64,000 nucleotides of DNA from Acidobacteriota bacterium (GCA_025353165.1 JANXRE010000121.1:41667-105666), one strand, 5' to 3'. Counted from the first letter of the stretch, positions 25,640 to 35,474 are shown. The notes: generated from the sequence alone by a model not told the origin. Program-made: numbers and translations.

Positions 25640-26746
25640 TCAGAATTCCTTGGTCATGTACGCTTCCACGGCAAACTCGTCCGGGGTGATCTGGTGCAGC
25701 GTCAGATCGCGAAACCGGATGGCGTCCTTGCGGCGTTTGCGGCCCGCTCCGCCGACGACGGGTAGAGATTGCAAGCCGCCCAGAATTTTCGGCGCGTAGT
25801 AAAAGAAGATTTTGTCCACGACGCCGGATTCGAGCGCGGCCCAGTTGACTCGGCTGCCCGCTTCGATCATCAGCGACTGATAACTCTCGCGCGCCAGGTG
25901 GGCGACCACCTCGCGAAGGTCGGTGCGGCCGGCGGGCCCGTCGGCGACTAGAACACGAACTCCGTTCTCCTCCAGGGACTGGCACCGGGATTTTGAGCCG
26001 GCGGAGGTGGTGACGACCAGGACATCTTCGCGGCAGCTCTGGACCATTTTCGAGCTGGTCGCGAGACGCAACTGCGAGTCGAGCACGATGCGCAGCAGAG
26101 GCCGGGCCCGGCCGATTCCACTCCGGTCCGTGAGCAGGCAATCGTCTCCCAGCACCGTGCCGATCCCGGTGAGGATCGCGTCGGTGGCATGCCGCAAGGT
26201 CTGGACGTGCGCGCGGGCGCGTTCGCTGGTGATCCATCCGCGATTGTCCTCCGGGGCGGCGATCTTGCCGTCGAGCGTCACCGCGGCTTTTAGCGTGACC
26301 AGCGGCTTGCCGCTGCGCATGAAGTGCGCGAACGGTTCGTTGATCTTGGCGGCGGCTTCGGCAAATTCCTTCGCGATCTCGACCTCGATGCCGGCATCGC
26401 GCAGACGCTGGAAGCCGTCTCCGCGGACCAGCGGATTGGGGTCCTCCATCGCGGCCACAACCCGGCTGACGCCGGCGGCGATCAACGCGGCGGTGCAAGG
26501 ACCGGTCCGGCCCGTGTGCGAACAGGGTTCGAGGTTGATGTACAGCGTCGCGCTGCGCGCTTTCTCGCCGGCTTCGTCCAGCGCGAGAATCTCGGCGTGC
26601 TTCACCCCGGTCCAGGTGTGCGAGCCGCGGCCCACGATCTCGCCGTCCCGGACGAGCACCGCGCCCACGGCCGGGTTGGGGCTGGCTTGCCCAACCCCCT
26701 CGCGGGCCAGCGAGAGCGCCTGCTCCATGTACGGTTGCGGGTTCAT
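25640..26746 (-). CDS. ribD: Bifunctional riboflavin biosynthesis deaminase/reductase
   Basis: 368 residues. The N-terminal cytidine-deaminase-like domain has the zinc site His50-Ala-Glu52 and Cys75/Cys84 (NLEPCSHTGRTGPC), where the common TPPC is RTGPC. The C-terminal reductase (about 150-368) includes VTLKAAVTLDGKIA, GWITSERARAHVQ and the late GGLQSLPVVGG. It carries out the deamination and side-chain reduction of the pyrimidine intermediate in riboflavin synthesis. The start overlaps the ftsY stop (ATGA at 26743-26746). Confidence 0.95.
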   Translation of the reverse strand: MNPQPYMEQALSLAREGVGQASPNPAVGAVLVRDGEIVGRGSHTWTGVKHAEILALDEAGEKARSATLYINLEPCSHTGRTGPCTAALIAAGVSRVVAAMEDPNPLVRGDGFQRLRDAGIEVEIAKEFAEAAAKINEPFAHFMRSGKPLVTLKAAVTLDGKIAAPEDNRGWITSERARAHVQTLRHATDAILTGIGTVLGDDCLLTDRSGIGRARPLLRIVLDSQLRLATSSKMVQSCREDVLVVTTSAGSKSRCQSLEENGVRVLVADGPAGRTDLREVVAHLARESYQSLMIEAGSRVNWAALESGVVDKIFFYYAPKILGGLQSLPVVGGAGRKRRKDAIRFRDLTLHQITPDEFAVEAYMTKEF

Positions 26747-27696
26747 TTCTCGAAAAGCGATTGTATGAATTCCTCGGGCTCGAAGGGCAGCAGGTCGTCA
26801 ATCTTCTCGCCCACGCCGATATAGCGGATCGGCAGATTCAGTTCGCGCGCGATCGCGACCACCACGCCACCCTTGGCCGTGCCGTCCAACTTCGTCAACA
26901 CGATTCCGGTGACGCCGCTCGTTTCGGTGAACTTGCGCGCCTGCTCCAGGCCGTTCTGTCCGGTGGTGGCGTCGAGTACCAGTAGAACCTCGTGCGGCGA
27001 GCCCGGGACGACGCGCATGGCGGTGCGGCGCATCTTGTCCAGCTCGGCCATCAAGTTCTCTTTCGTGTGCAGACGGCCCGCGGTATCGACGATGACGTAA
27101 TCCACTTTGCGCGCCTTGGCCGATTGCAGCGCGTCGAACAGCACCGCGCTCGGATCGGCGCCGGTTTTCTGCCGGATGACATCCGTCGAGGTGCGCTGGC
27201 CCCATATTTCCAGTTGCTCGACGGCGGCGGCGCGGAACGTGTCGGCCGCGCACAGCAGCACGCTGCGACCTTCGCTTTTGAACCGGCTGGCGAGCTTTCC
27301 GATGGTGGTCGTTTTGCCCGAGCCGTTGACGCCCACCACCATCACCACGGCGGGCGGCTCGTCCACGTGCGGCACCGGACGGTCTGTAGCCTCGAGAATT
27401 TCGAGCAGGTGGTCGCGGATGAGGCCCTTCAATTCGCCGGCGTCACCCACCAGCTTGCGGTCGACGCGCTCGCGAATCCGCTCCAGAATTTCCGCCGCGG
27501 TTTTAGGGCCGATGTCGGCGGTGATGAGCGTGTACTCAAGTTCATCGAGAAGATCGGCGTCGATCTCCTTCCGCCCCGCCAGCAGATCCTCTACGCGATC
27601 GACCAGACCGGCGCGCGTTTTTTCGATTCCGGCTTTGAGGCGTTCTAGGAGGTTCGGCTCCTGAGGAACGGAGCCAAACAGCGTTTGGATGGCCAT
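26743..27696 (-). CDS. ftsY: Signal recognition particle receptor FtsY
   Basis: 317 residues: a short N-terminal region without a long acidic A domain, a helical N domain (about 15-95), and the SRP-GTPase G domain. The P loop is VMVVGVNGSGKTTTIGKLA, followed by LLCAADTFRAAAVEQLE, DTAGRLHTKENLM, LDATTGQNG and TKLDGTAKGG. FtsY docks SRP-ribosome complexes at the membrane. It is the first gene of the ftsY-ribD-ribE run, divergent from pgk across 67 bp. Confidence 0.97.
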   Translation of the reverse strand: MAIQTLFGSVPQEPNLLERLKAGIEKTRAGLVDRVEDLLAGRKEIDADLLDELEYTLITADIGPKTAAEILERIRERVDRKLVGDAGELKGLIRDHLLEILEATDRPVPHVDEPPAVVMVVGVNGSGKTTTIGKLASRFKSEGRSVLLCAADTFRAAAVEQLEIWGQRTSTDVIRQKTGADPSAVLFDALQSAKARKVDYVIVDTAGRLHTKENLMAELDKMRRTAMRVVPGSPHEVLLVLDATTGQNGLEQARKFTETSGVTGIVLTKLDGTAKGGVVVAIARELNLPIRYIGVGEKIDDLLPFEPEEFIQSLFEK

Positions 27697-27763
27697 CGTG
27701 AGTGAATTGGAGAACGGCTAATCTCAATTGTATCAAGCGCCGTATCGGATATCATGGTCCTTT

Positions 27764-28924
27764 ATGGCAAAGCTCTCTATCCGCGATCTCGATCTCAAGA
27801 ACAAAACCGTATTCATGCGCGTCGATTTCAACGTCCCGCTGGAGCCGGGCACGCTGAAGATCACCAGCGATAAGCGCATCAAGGCCTCTCTCCCCTCAAT
27901 CCAATATGCCCTCGAGCACGGCGCAGCTGTGATCCTGGCGAGCCACCTCGGCCGCCCCAAAGGCAAGCCGGTGGCGGAGATGAGCCTGGCGCCTGTTGCC
28001 GTCCGCCTGCGGGAACTCCTGCCCGGGGTTCGCGTGGAGATGGCGACGGATTGCGTCGGCGTCGCACGGCCGGCGCCCGGCGAGGTCCTACTCCTGGAAA
28101 ACCTGCGGTTCCATCCCGAGGAAGAGAAGAATGCGCCGGAGTTCGCGAAGCACCTCGCCGAGGGTGTGGATGTCTACGTGAACGACGCCTTCGGCTCGGC
28201 GCACCGCGCCCACGCGTCGACCGTCGGGATCACGCGGTTCGTTCCCGTGGCCGCCGCGGGCCTCCTGATGGATAAGGAGCTGGAGTATCTGACCAAGGCA
28301 ACGAAGAATCCCGAGCATCCCTGCATCGCCATACTCGGGGGCGCGAAGGTTTCGGACAAGATCGAGGTGATCCAGAACCTGCTGAAGTTCGCCGACCGGC
28401 TGCTGATCGGCGGCGCGATGGCCTACACGTTCGTCGCGGCGAAGGGCGAGCCGACCGGCAACTCGCTCGTCGAGGCCGACAAGATCGATCTCGCGAAGCA
28501 GCTTCTCACGGAGTTCGGCAACAAGATCCTGCTGCCCGCCGATCACGTGGTCGCCGGCGAATTCAAGGCGGGCGCCGAGCACGAAGTGGTCGCCACAATC
28601 CCCGCCGGGAAAATGGCGCTCGACATCGGACCGGAAACCGTCGAGGAGTTCTCGATCGTGATCCGGGGCGCGAAGACCATCATCTGGAACGGACCCATGG
28701 GTGTGTTCGAAAAGCCTCCCTTCGACGAAGGCACCGTCGCAATTGCCAAGGCGGTCGCCAACAGCGGCGCGGTATCGGTGGTCGGAGGCGGCGATTCGGA
28801 GAAGGCCATCCAGTCGGCCGGCGTCGCGGACAAGATCTCGCACATCTCGACCGGCGGCGGCGCTTCCCTCGAATTCCTCTCGGGAATCGAGCTGCCCGGC
28901 GTGGCCGCGCTCACCGAGTTGTGA
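27764..28924 (+). CDS. pgk: Phosphoglycerate kinase
   Basis: 386 residues from the ATG at 27764. An earlier in-frame start at 27728 would add 12 non-homologous residues. The substrate-binding signature is [16 protein letters not shown], with [29 protein letters not shown] and [14 protein letters not shown]. The nucleotide-binding C-domain ends with [20 protein letters not shown] and [13 protein letters not shown]. It catalyses ATP formation from 1,3-bisphosphoglycerate in glycolysis. Its glycolytic neighbour gap is not present here. Confidence 0.97.
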   Translation: MAKLSIRDLDLKNKTVFMRVDFNVPLEPGTLKITSDKRIKASLPSIQYALEHGAAVILASHLGRPKGKPVAEMSLAPVAVRLRELLPGVRVEMATDCVGVARPAPGEVLLLENLRFHPEEEKNAPEFAKHLAEGVDVYVNDAFGSAHRAHASTVGITRFVPVAAAGLLMDKELEYLTKATKNPEHPCIAILGGAKVSDKIEVIQNLLKFADRLLIGGAMAYTFVAAKGEPTGNSLVEADKIDLAKQLLTEFGNKILLPADHVVAGEFKAGAEHEVVATIPAGKMALDIGPETVEEFSIVIRGAKTIIWNGPMGVFEKPPFDEGTVAIAKAVANSGAVSVVGGGDSEKAIQSAGVADKISHISTGGGASLEFLSGIELPGVAALTEL

Positions 28925-28939
28925 TAGGGTTTTGACGTT

Positions 28940-29818
28940 ATGCGAACTCCGGCACTCATACTATTAGCGGCCTCCACTTTAGCCGCTCAGGTCTTCACGC
29001 TCACGCGCGAGCAGTTGATCCGCTACACGTCTGACAACCCTTACGAACGCTTCGCCGACGGCCGTCCGAACGTCCCCGATAATCTCCTGGAAAAGGCGCG
29101 GGGGTTATCTCTGGAAGAGGTCTGGGCAGTCCTGCCGGGGAAGGGCTTCCACCAACAATACGCCGGCAGCGGATGGCAGATCATGCACCCGGATCAGAAG
29201 CTGGTGGGGCGCGCCGTTACCGTACAGTTCATGCCGATGCGGCCGGATGTTTCGAAGCCAATGGAGGCCGACGCGAAGTCGAAAGGCGTGGACGATATCC
29301 CCCCGCACCAGCGCGTCATCGATATCTTGCAGCCGGGAGACGTGCTCGTCGTGGATCTGTTCGGGCTCGCGGACGGCGGCACGATCGTGGGCGATAACCT
29401 CGCGACTGCCATCTGGGCCGCCACAAAAACCGGCGGCCTAGTGGTGGACGGCGGCATCCGCGACCTGGAAGGCATTTTCCCGATCGGCATGCCGGTCTAC
29501 TATCGCGCGGCGCACCCTTCGTTCCTCAACTACGAGAAGGTCATGATCACGGGAGTAAACGTGCCGGTGAAGATCGGCGACACGACTGTCATGCCCGGAG
29601 ACGTCGTGTTCGGCGACCGCGAAGGACTGTTCTTCATCCCGCCGCAGCACCTCGCCGAAATCCTCAACAAGGCGGACGAAACGCACGTTCACGATGAGTG
29701 GACGAAAGACAAATTCATGCATGGCAGCTACAAGTCGAGCGACTTGTACGGCAGCCCGCGCATCCCCGCTCTGAAAAAAGAATACGAAGAGTACAAGAAG
29801 CAGAAGCTCGGCCGCTAA
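28940..29818 (+). CDS. Exported RraA-family protein
   Basis: 292 residues with an N-terminal signal peptide (about 1-16, LILLAASTLAAQ). The RraA/HMG-aldolase fold is clear: LVGRAVTVQFMPM, LQPGDVLVVDLFGLADGGTIVGDNLATAIWAA and the Gly-Gly-x-Arg-Asp signature in LVVDGGIRDLEGI. Classical members are HMG/CHA aldolases or RNase E inhibitors in the cytoplasm. Export and a long basic C-terminal tail make this a divergent, probably catalytic, periplasmic version. The gene follows pgk by 15 bp and may be read through from it; its 3' end touches a convergent gene (4 bp). Confidence 0.82.
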   Translation: MRTPALILLAASTLAAQVFTLTREQLIRYTSDNPYERFADGRPNVPDNLLEKARGLSLEEVWAVLPGKGFHQQYAGSGWQIMHPDQKLVGRAVTVQFMPMRPDVSKPMEADAKSKGVDDIPPHQRVIDILQPGDVLVVDLFGLADGGTIVGDNLATAIWAATKTGGLVVDGGIRDLEGIFPIGMPVYYRAAHPSFLNYEKVMITGVNVPVKIGDTTVMPGDVVFGDREGLFFIPPQHLAEILNKADETHVHDEWTKDKFMHGSYKSSDLYGSPRIPALKKEYEEYKKQKLGR

Positions 29819-30135
29819 CGCCCGGCCGACGGGTGGAAGTGCAGATCCACCGTATACAGCTTCAGGTCCACTCTGTTGATATAAACGATGTCCACCTTGA
29901 GCCCGTTCGGCGCCGCGGGCGTGATTCGGATGTCCCCCTCCCGAAGAGGCAACCCCATCTGGGCGGCGCGGTTCACGATATCGGCTCTCAGAATCTCAGG
30001 CGAAACCGGCCTGGCCACCGCGTCCTCGAGATAGCCCTGAAACCGGGCGTTCTTAAAATAGGGTGGAATGAGCATCGCCAGCACGTATACCAGGGAGGCC
30101 GCCAGGATCGCACCGAGCACCGTTCGCGCATTCAT
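29815..30135 (-). CDS. Single-pass membrane hypothetical protein
   Basis: 106 residues: an N-terminal membrane anchor (about 7-25), then a soluble domain with FQGYLEDAVARPVSPE and a regular beta-strand-rich half. It overlaps the proline dehydrogenase start by 4 bp and is last in a co-directional run. I do not recognise a named family; the arrangement resembles small DUF4845-like anchored proteins, a weak resemblance. Confidence 0.6.
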   Translation of the reverse strand: MNARTVLGAILAASLVYVLAMLIPPYFKNARFQGYLEDAVARPVSPEILRADIVNRAAQMGLPLREGDIRITPAAPNGLKVDIVYINRVDLKLYTVDLHFHPSAGR

Positions 30136-31043
30136 CGTCGGACCAGATTTTTCAACAGGAAAAACAAGTTGGCAGGGCGTTCGGCGAGCCGCCGCATGAA
30201 ATACGGATACCAGGCGTCGCCATACGGCACGTACAACCGCAGCCGGTAGCCGTCTCGCACCAGCCGGTCCTGAAGATCCCGGCGAATTCCGTACAGCATC
30301 TGGAATTCAAACTTGTCTTTTGCGACACCTTGCCGCGCGGCGTATCGCTCCGTTTCCTGCAGCAGTGTTTCGTCGTGGCTCCCGATGGCCGGGTACGTTC
30401 CGCGATCGAGTAGAAGGTGGGTGATCCTGACGAATTCCGAGTCCACCTCGGCTTTGGTCGGGAATGCGATGGAGCGCGGTTCCTCGTACGCTCCTTTTAC
30501 CAGCCGGACCGGAATGGCGGCGTCGCAGAGTGCGGCCGTGTCGTCGAACGTCCGGAACAGGTATGCCTGGACGACGGCGCGCACCGGCCCATCCTCTTCA
30601 TGCAGCCGGTGGACGATCCTCAGGGTCGCGTCCACGTAAGGGCTCGCTTCCATGTCCACTTCGACCGCAGTCCCGAGCGACTTCGCCTTGGAGACCAACG
30701 GTCGAACATTATCGAGGCATTGCCGCTCCCCGAAGTCCAGCCCGAATTGGGTGAGCTTGATGGAAATCGTGGCTTGCAGTTTCTCCGCCCCAATCCGGTC
30801 GAGCGCATTAATGTACGAATCGCGCGATGCCGCCGCTTCTTCCGTCGATTTGACGCTCTCGCCCAAGTGATCGAGCGTGGCGAGGATGCCCTCGGCATTC
30901 AACCGCCGCACCACCGATATTTCCTCGTCCAGGGTCATGCCGGCGACAAATCGCTTAATCAGCTTCCGCGAGAACGACGAGGTCTCCGTCCAGCGCCGCA
31001 GGGCCGGCTGCGTGGACAGGTAGAACAGGGTAGCGCGCATCAT
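30132..31043 (-). CDS. Proline dehydrogenase
   Basis: 303 residues, the size of a monofunctional PRODH. The TIM barrel has LDHLGESVKSTEEA, ISIKLTQFGLDFGE, EVDMEASPYVDATL, VVQAYLFRT, RLVKGAYEEP (an FAD-contacting Lys), IGSHDETLL and FQMLYGIRRDLQ, ending with YGDAWYPYFMRRLAERP. It oxidises proline to pyrroline-5-carboxylate using FAD. No pyrroline-5-carboxylate dehydrogenase gene is in the window. It is followed with a 4-bp overlap by the small anchored protein. Confidence 0.93.
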   Translation of the reverse strand: MMRATLFYLSTQPALRRWTETSSFSRKLIKRFVAGMTLDEEISVVRRLNAEGILATLDHLGESVKSTEEAAASRDSYINALDRIGAEKLQATISIKLTQFGLDFGERQCLDNVRPLVSKAKSLGTAVEVDMEASPYVDATLRIVHRLHEEDGPVRAVVQAYLFRTFDDTAALCDAAIPVRLVKGAYEEPRSIAFPTKAEVDSEFVRITHLLLDRGTYPAIGSHDETLLQETERYAARQGVAKDKFEFQMLYGIRRDLQDRLVRDGYRLRLYVPYGDAWYPYFMRRLAERPANLFFLLKNLVRR

Positions 31044-31069
31044 GAGTAGCCCAAATTCATCCTAACGCG

Positions 31070-31819
31070 CTATCGAACGCGCACGATCAGGCACTCCCAG
31101 CCTTCGCTCTCCAGCATGGTGTCCGGAGCGCGCGGAAGCGCCGGGGCGGCCTGGAATCCGGAAAGAATCAGCAGGCTTGCCGCGCGGGCAAACTCCGGAA
31201 AGAGATCGCGCGCGGCCTCGGCGCTGATGTTGGCGACCAGGACGTCGAACGCCGCCGGAGCCACCGCGTCCGCCGATCCGATGAACAATGGTTTCTCGGT
31301 ACGCTCGCGAGCGACGCATATCGCCTCGGGATCGATGTCGCAGCCGACCACCAGTCCGGCCCCGAGCAGTCCGGCGGCAACGCTCAGTATTCCGGAGCCG
31401 GCCCCCACATCGAGAACCCGGTCTCCAGGTCTCACGGTTCGCTCCAACGCCTCCAGACACATCCGGGTGCAGGGGTGCCATCCCGTGCCGCAGGCAAGGC
31501 CGGGATTGATCTCCAGGCGGATGCGGCCGGCCGGCGTGGCATCGCCATTCCACGGAGGGACCAGGAAGAACCGGTTGCCGATCCACTGGGGCGGGAACGA
31601 CTCCTCCGTGCGGTGGACCCAGTCGGTTTCCGGATAAGTCACGATCTCGGGCGAGAAAGCGCTGAGATCCCGTAGGAGCGCCGCGCGGTCCACGCCGTCG
31701 TCGAAAAACCCTTCGAGAGTCTGCTGGCGCTCGACCACGCCCGTTGTCCCGCGCTCCCAAAGTTCTGCGATGACCGCGTCCTGATCCTCCTCGAAGATCT
31801 GCAGCAGGATTGAGAACAT
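31070..31819 (-). CDS. prmA: Ribosomal protein L11 methyltransferase
   Basis: 249 residues, short but typical for this family in Acidobacteria. The N-terminal substrate-recognition part precedes PAGRIRLEINPGLACGTGWHPCTRMCLE, the PrmA pre-motif. The AdoMet site VLDVGAGSGILSVAAGLLGA and VGCDIDPEAI follow, then the NIS-type motif VLVANISAEAA in place of the usual NIL. PrmA trimethylates ribosomal protein L11. It lies 7 bp downstream of the acyl-CoA ligase. Confidence 0.88.
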   Translation of the reverse strand: MFSILLQIFEEDQDAVIAELWERGTTGVVERQQTLEGFFDDGVDRAALLRDLSAFSPEIVTYPETDWVHRTEESFPPQWIGNRFFLVPPWNGDATPAGRIRLEINPGLACGTGWHPCTRMCLEALERTVRPGDRVLDVGAGSGILSVAAGLLGAGLVVGCDIDPEAICVARERTEKPLFIGSADAVAPAAFDVLVANISAEAARDLFPEFARAASLLILSGFQAAPALPRAPDTMLESEGWECLIVRVR

Positions 31820-31826
31820 CCCGGAG

Positions 31827-33419
31827 CTATCCCTGGACGCGCTTCGCCCTTCCGGCCCAGAAACGCTCGCGCAGAATCATTTTCCGGATCTTGCCGGTTC
31901 CCGTCTTGGGCAAAGGCTCTTCGGTGAATTCGATCACGCGCGGCATTTTGTAGCGCCCGAGCCGCTCCGACAGGAACGCGAGAAGTTGTTGGGAATCCAG
32001 CTCGGAGCCGGGTTTCTTCACCACGATGGCCACCGGCACCTCGCCCCATTTTTCGTCGGGCGCGGCAACCACGGCGCACTCGAATACGTCGGGATGCGCG
32101 AAGATCGCCTTCTCCACCTCGATCGAACTGATGTTCTCGCCGCCGGAGATGATGATCTCCTTCTTTCGATCGACGATGTGGATGTAGCACTGTTCGTCCC
32201 AGACCGCCATGTCGCCGGTGTGGAACCACGGCCCGGTCATGACAGCCGCGGTGGCCTCGGGCTCCTTGTAGTAGCCCTCCATGATGTGGTCGCCCATCGC
32301 GACCACCTCGCCGATGGATTGCATATCGCGCGGGACGTCGTTCATCTCCAGATCCACCACCCGCACCGTCACGTTCGGGACGGGCCAGCCGGCCATGGCC
32401 GCGCGGCGGCGGTGCTCCACTGGATCGGCCGACAGGGCGGGGTCTTTCTCCCGGGAGAACGTGAGCACGGGCGCGGTCTCGGTGAGGCCATAGCCCGAAA
32501 CGCATTGCGCGCCCGGGAACGCGGCTTCGATCCGCGCGACCAGCTCGGGCGAGTTCGCCGCGCCACCGATGCCGATGCGCCTCATCGAAGACAGGTCGAA
32601 ATCGCGGAGGTTCGGCGCGTTGATCAGCGCGTTCGCCATCGTCGGCACCAAGCTCATGTCCGTGGCCGTGTGCTCCTGGATGCAATGGAAGACGAACGTC
32701 GGCTCGAAGCGGCGGACCATGACCTGCTTCACGCCATTCAAGGTGGACGACTGCGGGCGGCCCCAGCCGTTGGCGTGGAACAGCGGGATGGTGTGCAGAT
32801 CCACCATGGTCGAAACATCCACCGCCAGCGTCGCTACCGACAGAGCGTGTAGATAAAGCGTGCGGTGGCAGAGCGTCACGCCCTTGGGCGTCCCAGTGGA
32901 TCCGCTGGTGTAAAACAACTCCGCGATCGACATCTCGTCGATCTGGAAAATGTCGGCCCGCTCGGGCTTTCCTTTGTCGATGATTTCCTCGTACTGCAGA
33001 TCGGCGCAGGAGACCTTATCGTCGGTGGTGACGTAGCGCTCGATGGACGTGCAAAAGGGGCGCAGTTTTTCGACCAGCGGCGCGAAGTCGTTCTCGAAAA
33101 TCAGCATCTTCGCGCCGGAGTGGTTGAGGATCGCGACCAGTTCCTGCGGCGACAGGCGCACGTTGATCGGCATCACGATGCCGCCCGCCTGCACCACGCC
33201 GTAATAGCCCTCCAGGAGTTGGTGGGTGTTGAAGCTGAGATAAGCGACGCGATCGCCTGTTCGAATGCCTTCGAGTGCCAGCCCCGTGGCCAGCCGCTCG
33301 CAGCGTTCTCCAAATTGCCGGTAAGTAAACTGCCGGTCTCCGGATATCACGCCGGTCTTATGCGGGAACACATCGACGGCGCGATGAAGGCAGCGGAGGG
33401 GTGTTAGAGGTACGAACAT
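31827..33419 (-). CDS. AMP-forming acyl-CoA ligase
   Basis: 530 residues from the ATG at 33419; the open frame continues upstream without protein-like sequence. The adenylation P loop is LFYTSGSTGTPKGVTL. A core QCVSGYGLTETAPVL, a hinge DRKKEIIISGGENIS and a C-terminal catalytic Lys in KTGTGKIRKMIL follow, as in medium/long-chain fatty-acid-CoA ligases. It activates a carboxylic acid with ATP and CoA. prmA and proline dehydrogenase lie downstream in the same direction. Confidence 0.92.
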   Translation of the reverse strand: MFVPLTPLRCLHRAVDVFPHKTGVISGDRQFTYRQFGERCERLATGLALEGIRTGDRVAYLSFNTHQLLEGYYGVVQAGGIVMPINVRLSPQELVAILNHSGAKMLIFENDFAPLVEKLRPFCTSIERYVTTDDKVSCADLQYEEIIDKGKPERADIFQIDEMSIAELFYTSGSTGTPKGVTLCHRTLYLHALSVATLAVDVSTMVDLHTIPLFHANGWGRPQSSTLNGVKQVMVRRFEPTFVFHCIQEHTATDMSLVPTMANALINAPNLRDFDLSSMRRIGIGGAANSPELVARIEAAFPGAQCVSGYGLTETAPVLTFSREKDPALSADPVEHRRRAAMAGWPVPNVTVRVVDLEMNDVPRDMQSIGEVVAMGDHIMEGYYKEPEATAAVMTGPWFHTGDMAVWDEQCYIHIVDRKKEIIISGGENISSIEVEKAIFAHPDVFECAVVAAPDEKWGEVPVAIVVKKPGSELDSQQLLAFLSERLGRYKMPRVIEFTEEPLPKTGTGKIRKMILRERFWAGRAKRVQG

Positions 33420-33453
33420 GGTCTCCCGGAATTGTAGCAAGGCGCGCGAACGT

Positions 33454-33486
33454 AAAAAGGCCCCCTTTTTTCGAAGCGGGCCTTTT
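33454..33486 (-). terminator. Rho-independent-type terminator for the secreted-protein gene
   Basis: AAAAGGCCC and GGGCCTTTT form a 9-bp stem with a 14-nt loop. Read on the minus strand it lies 14 bp past the stop at 33500 and ends in a run of five T. It shares the loop and right arm (TTTCGAAGCGGGCCTTT) with the hairpin at 35475. Confidence 0.75.
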
Positions 33487-33499
33487 CCGGCTTCGCGTA

Positions 33500-35089
33500 C
33501 TACTGGCAGGTTGTGAACTTGAAGGAAGCGAGGCGCGTGTGCCAGTTGAAGATGCCGTCGGTCTTCTGATACTCCTGGGCATACCAGAAGGTGCAGTCGT
33601 CGACCGGATCGATCGACATACTGGAATAGTCTCCCCAACGGCTCAAACCCCCGGTTTGGGAGGCGGTGCCGGTGAGGATGGTGCTGGGACTCGCCATTGT
33701 CCCCGGGGCGTCGGTTGGCCCGCGGCCGGTGTAGGCAATGCTCGGATGAGTTGCGCTGCTCGACTCGCTGTAGCCGAGTGCGATGTTTCCAGCCTTATCC
33801 ATCGCTATACTCCCCATCCACAGGCTGAGTGAACCGCTGGAGAATGAACCCTGCTGCCACAGCACCGGCGCCGTTCCCGGGCTGCGGATTTCATACCAGC
33901 GGGCCGCCGAGGCAACCCCGCCCGTTCCCTTCACGGAGTGCGTGACAACCAGCGATTCATGATCGGCCGGGAACGCCCTGTAGGCCAGCCGGAACATCAG
34001 CCGGTCGGACAGGGCGTCTAGCTGTTGGCTGGTCCCGGCTTGTGGGATACACGTATTCCCGCCGCAGGCCGCGCTGAACGAGGCCACGGGGAGGATAGTG
34101 GGGCCGGTGAATGTCGTGTTGGCGGGCACGGCGAAATCGACATGGAATTTGAAGAGATGCAGCGCGCTCCCGCCGGTCGGATCCAACTCGACAAAAAAGT
34201 TGGGCTCTCCGCTGGTGAAGAGCCCGGCGCCGTCCAGGTCCGAGGGCAGGAAGCTGAACTCGTTCGGATTCTTGAAACAGTGGGCTTGCGCGGATCCTCC
34301 GGCCAGCATGTGGGTGCGATTATAGGCGCAGGCCTTGCCACCTACATATCCGACGCGGTTGAACACATTGTAGGATGCATAGTACGCATCCGGCCAAACC
34401 CCGAACTTGGGATAGTCGCCGAACGAAGTGCTGCCGAGGCTGAACGAATACCGGTGGTAGGCTCCGGTCGCGTCGTTGGTGGTCGAAACCGCGATGCATT
34501 CGCTTCCGGTCGCGAACCCGTCGCTCGACGCGATGATTGTGATCAGCCAGCGATTCGCCAGCTTGTCATAGAGCGCCACGGGATCGGAGAAATTGCTGGT
34601 CGCGCTCCCGCATACCCCGGCGAGGCCGGAAAAAATGGTGGCGATTCCGGCAGGTCCGAAGATGGAGCCACCGGATTTGTTGAACACCTGAAACGAGACG
34701 TTCACCGTTTCGACGACCTGGGTTTGGCCAACAGACGCGTTCGTATCGGGGGGCGCGTCGTTATCCCGATCGGCGATCCCGTCAAAATTCGCCAGATTCG
34801 TCGTCCTTACCAACTGGGTCGCCGAGTCCTCAAACCGCTGGACGACCGGATCCGGTTCGGAGTCGACGATGGGGCCCAGCCGCCGGACACCCAGGGGAGC
34901 CACGCGATGGAATATTTGAGGCGCCCCGGGAATCATCTCGCGAACCGGCCGCGAGGTGTCATGACTGTCGGCCTCGATTACGATGGGCCCGGTTTTTGCC
35001 TGTTGGCCGGGCGCGGAAAACGTCGTCAGAAGCCCGAGGCACAACACGAACAATCCCCGGGCGTGAAATTCCAGCGCATATTGCTTCAT
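33500..35089 (-). CDS. Secreted protein, paralogue of the 35.5-kb gene
   Basis: 529 residues from the ATG at 35089, which gives a signal peptide (about 5-30). The mature protein is beta-rich. Conserved blocks shared with the next gene upstream are PPDTNASVGQTQVVETVN, NRWLITII, GDYPKFGVW, AYNRTHMLAGG, FKFHVDFAVPANTTFTGP and a C-terminal GGLSRWGDYSSMSIDP. The family is a set of acidobacterial secreted proteins of unknown function, probably beta-propeller-like. It sits downstream of its paralogue in the same orientation and has its own terminator. Confidence 0.75.
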   Translation of the reverse strand: MKQYALEFHARGLFVLCLGLLTTFSAPGQQAKTGPIVIEADSHDTSRPVREMIPGAPQIFHRVAPLGVRRLGPIVDSEPDPVVQRFEDSATQLVRTTNLANFDGIADRDNDAPPDTNASVGQTQVVETVNVSFQVFNKSGGSIFGPAGIATIFSGLAGVCGSATSNFSDPVALYDKLANRWLITIIASSDGFATGSECIAVSTTNDATGAYHRYSFSLGSTSFGDYPKFGVWPDAYYASYNVFNRVGYVGGKACAYNRTHMLAGGSAQAHCFKNPNEFSFLPSDLDGAGLFTSGEPNFFVELDPTGGSALHLFKFHVDFAVPANTTFTGPTILPVASFSAACGGNTCIPQAGTSQQLDALSDRLMFRLAYRAFPADHESLVVTHSVKGTGGVASAARWYEIRSPGTAPVLWQQGSFSSGSLSLWMGSIAMDKAGNIALGYSESSSATHPSIAYTGRGPTDAPGTMASPSTILTGTASQTGGLSRWGDYSSMSIDPVDDCTFWYAQEYQKTDGIFNWHTRLASFKFTTCQ

Positions 35090-35474
35090 ATATTTATTTT
35101 TTCCGTCTGGATTTGACCGAAATGACCAGACTTTCGGCTGACAGTAGGGCACTCGGTAACTCATAGACTCGCAATAGCTTCCTTCGTTACAATTATATTT
35201 TTCGCAATGGTATTCTCTTCCGCCTCAGCAGAATTCGTGGGTTGATTACGGTTTCCGGAGCCGCCTCAATTTGCGATAAAGGGCAATTGAAATAGCCCTG
35301 CAGGCGGGAAATCCGTGAGATTCGACCACTCGGATTGAGCCTCTGCGCGGAATACACTTCACCCGCCGGGCCGCGTATCACATAGATGGGGATCCCCCTG
35401 GGGACACAAATCCGCATCGTGCCTCGGGGCTAAGAGTCGCTACTGTTTACGAGTTGCCGGGCAATCCTAGATGG
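35090..35474. other. Upstream region of the secreted-protein gene
   Basis: 385 bp between the two paralogues. It must hold the promoter and leader of the 33.5-kb gene. A 74-codon frame (35193-35417, minus strand) has no recognisable domain and is not called as a gene. An AT-rich tract lies just before the 35089 start (TATATTTTTCGC near 35190 and TATTTATTTTTTC near 35090). Confidence 0.35.

Noticed and set aside
27697..27763. FMN riboswitch expected for the ftsY-ribD-ribE cluster
   Set aside because: The 67-bp gap upstream of ftsY is too short and shows no RFN-type conserved elements.
35193..35417. 74-codon minus-strand frame between the secreted paralogues
   Set aside because: No domain, no supporting Shine-Dalgarno, and it lies in the upstream region of the downstream gene.
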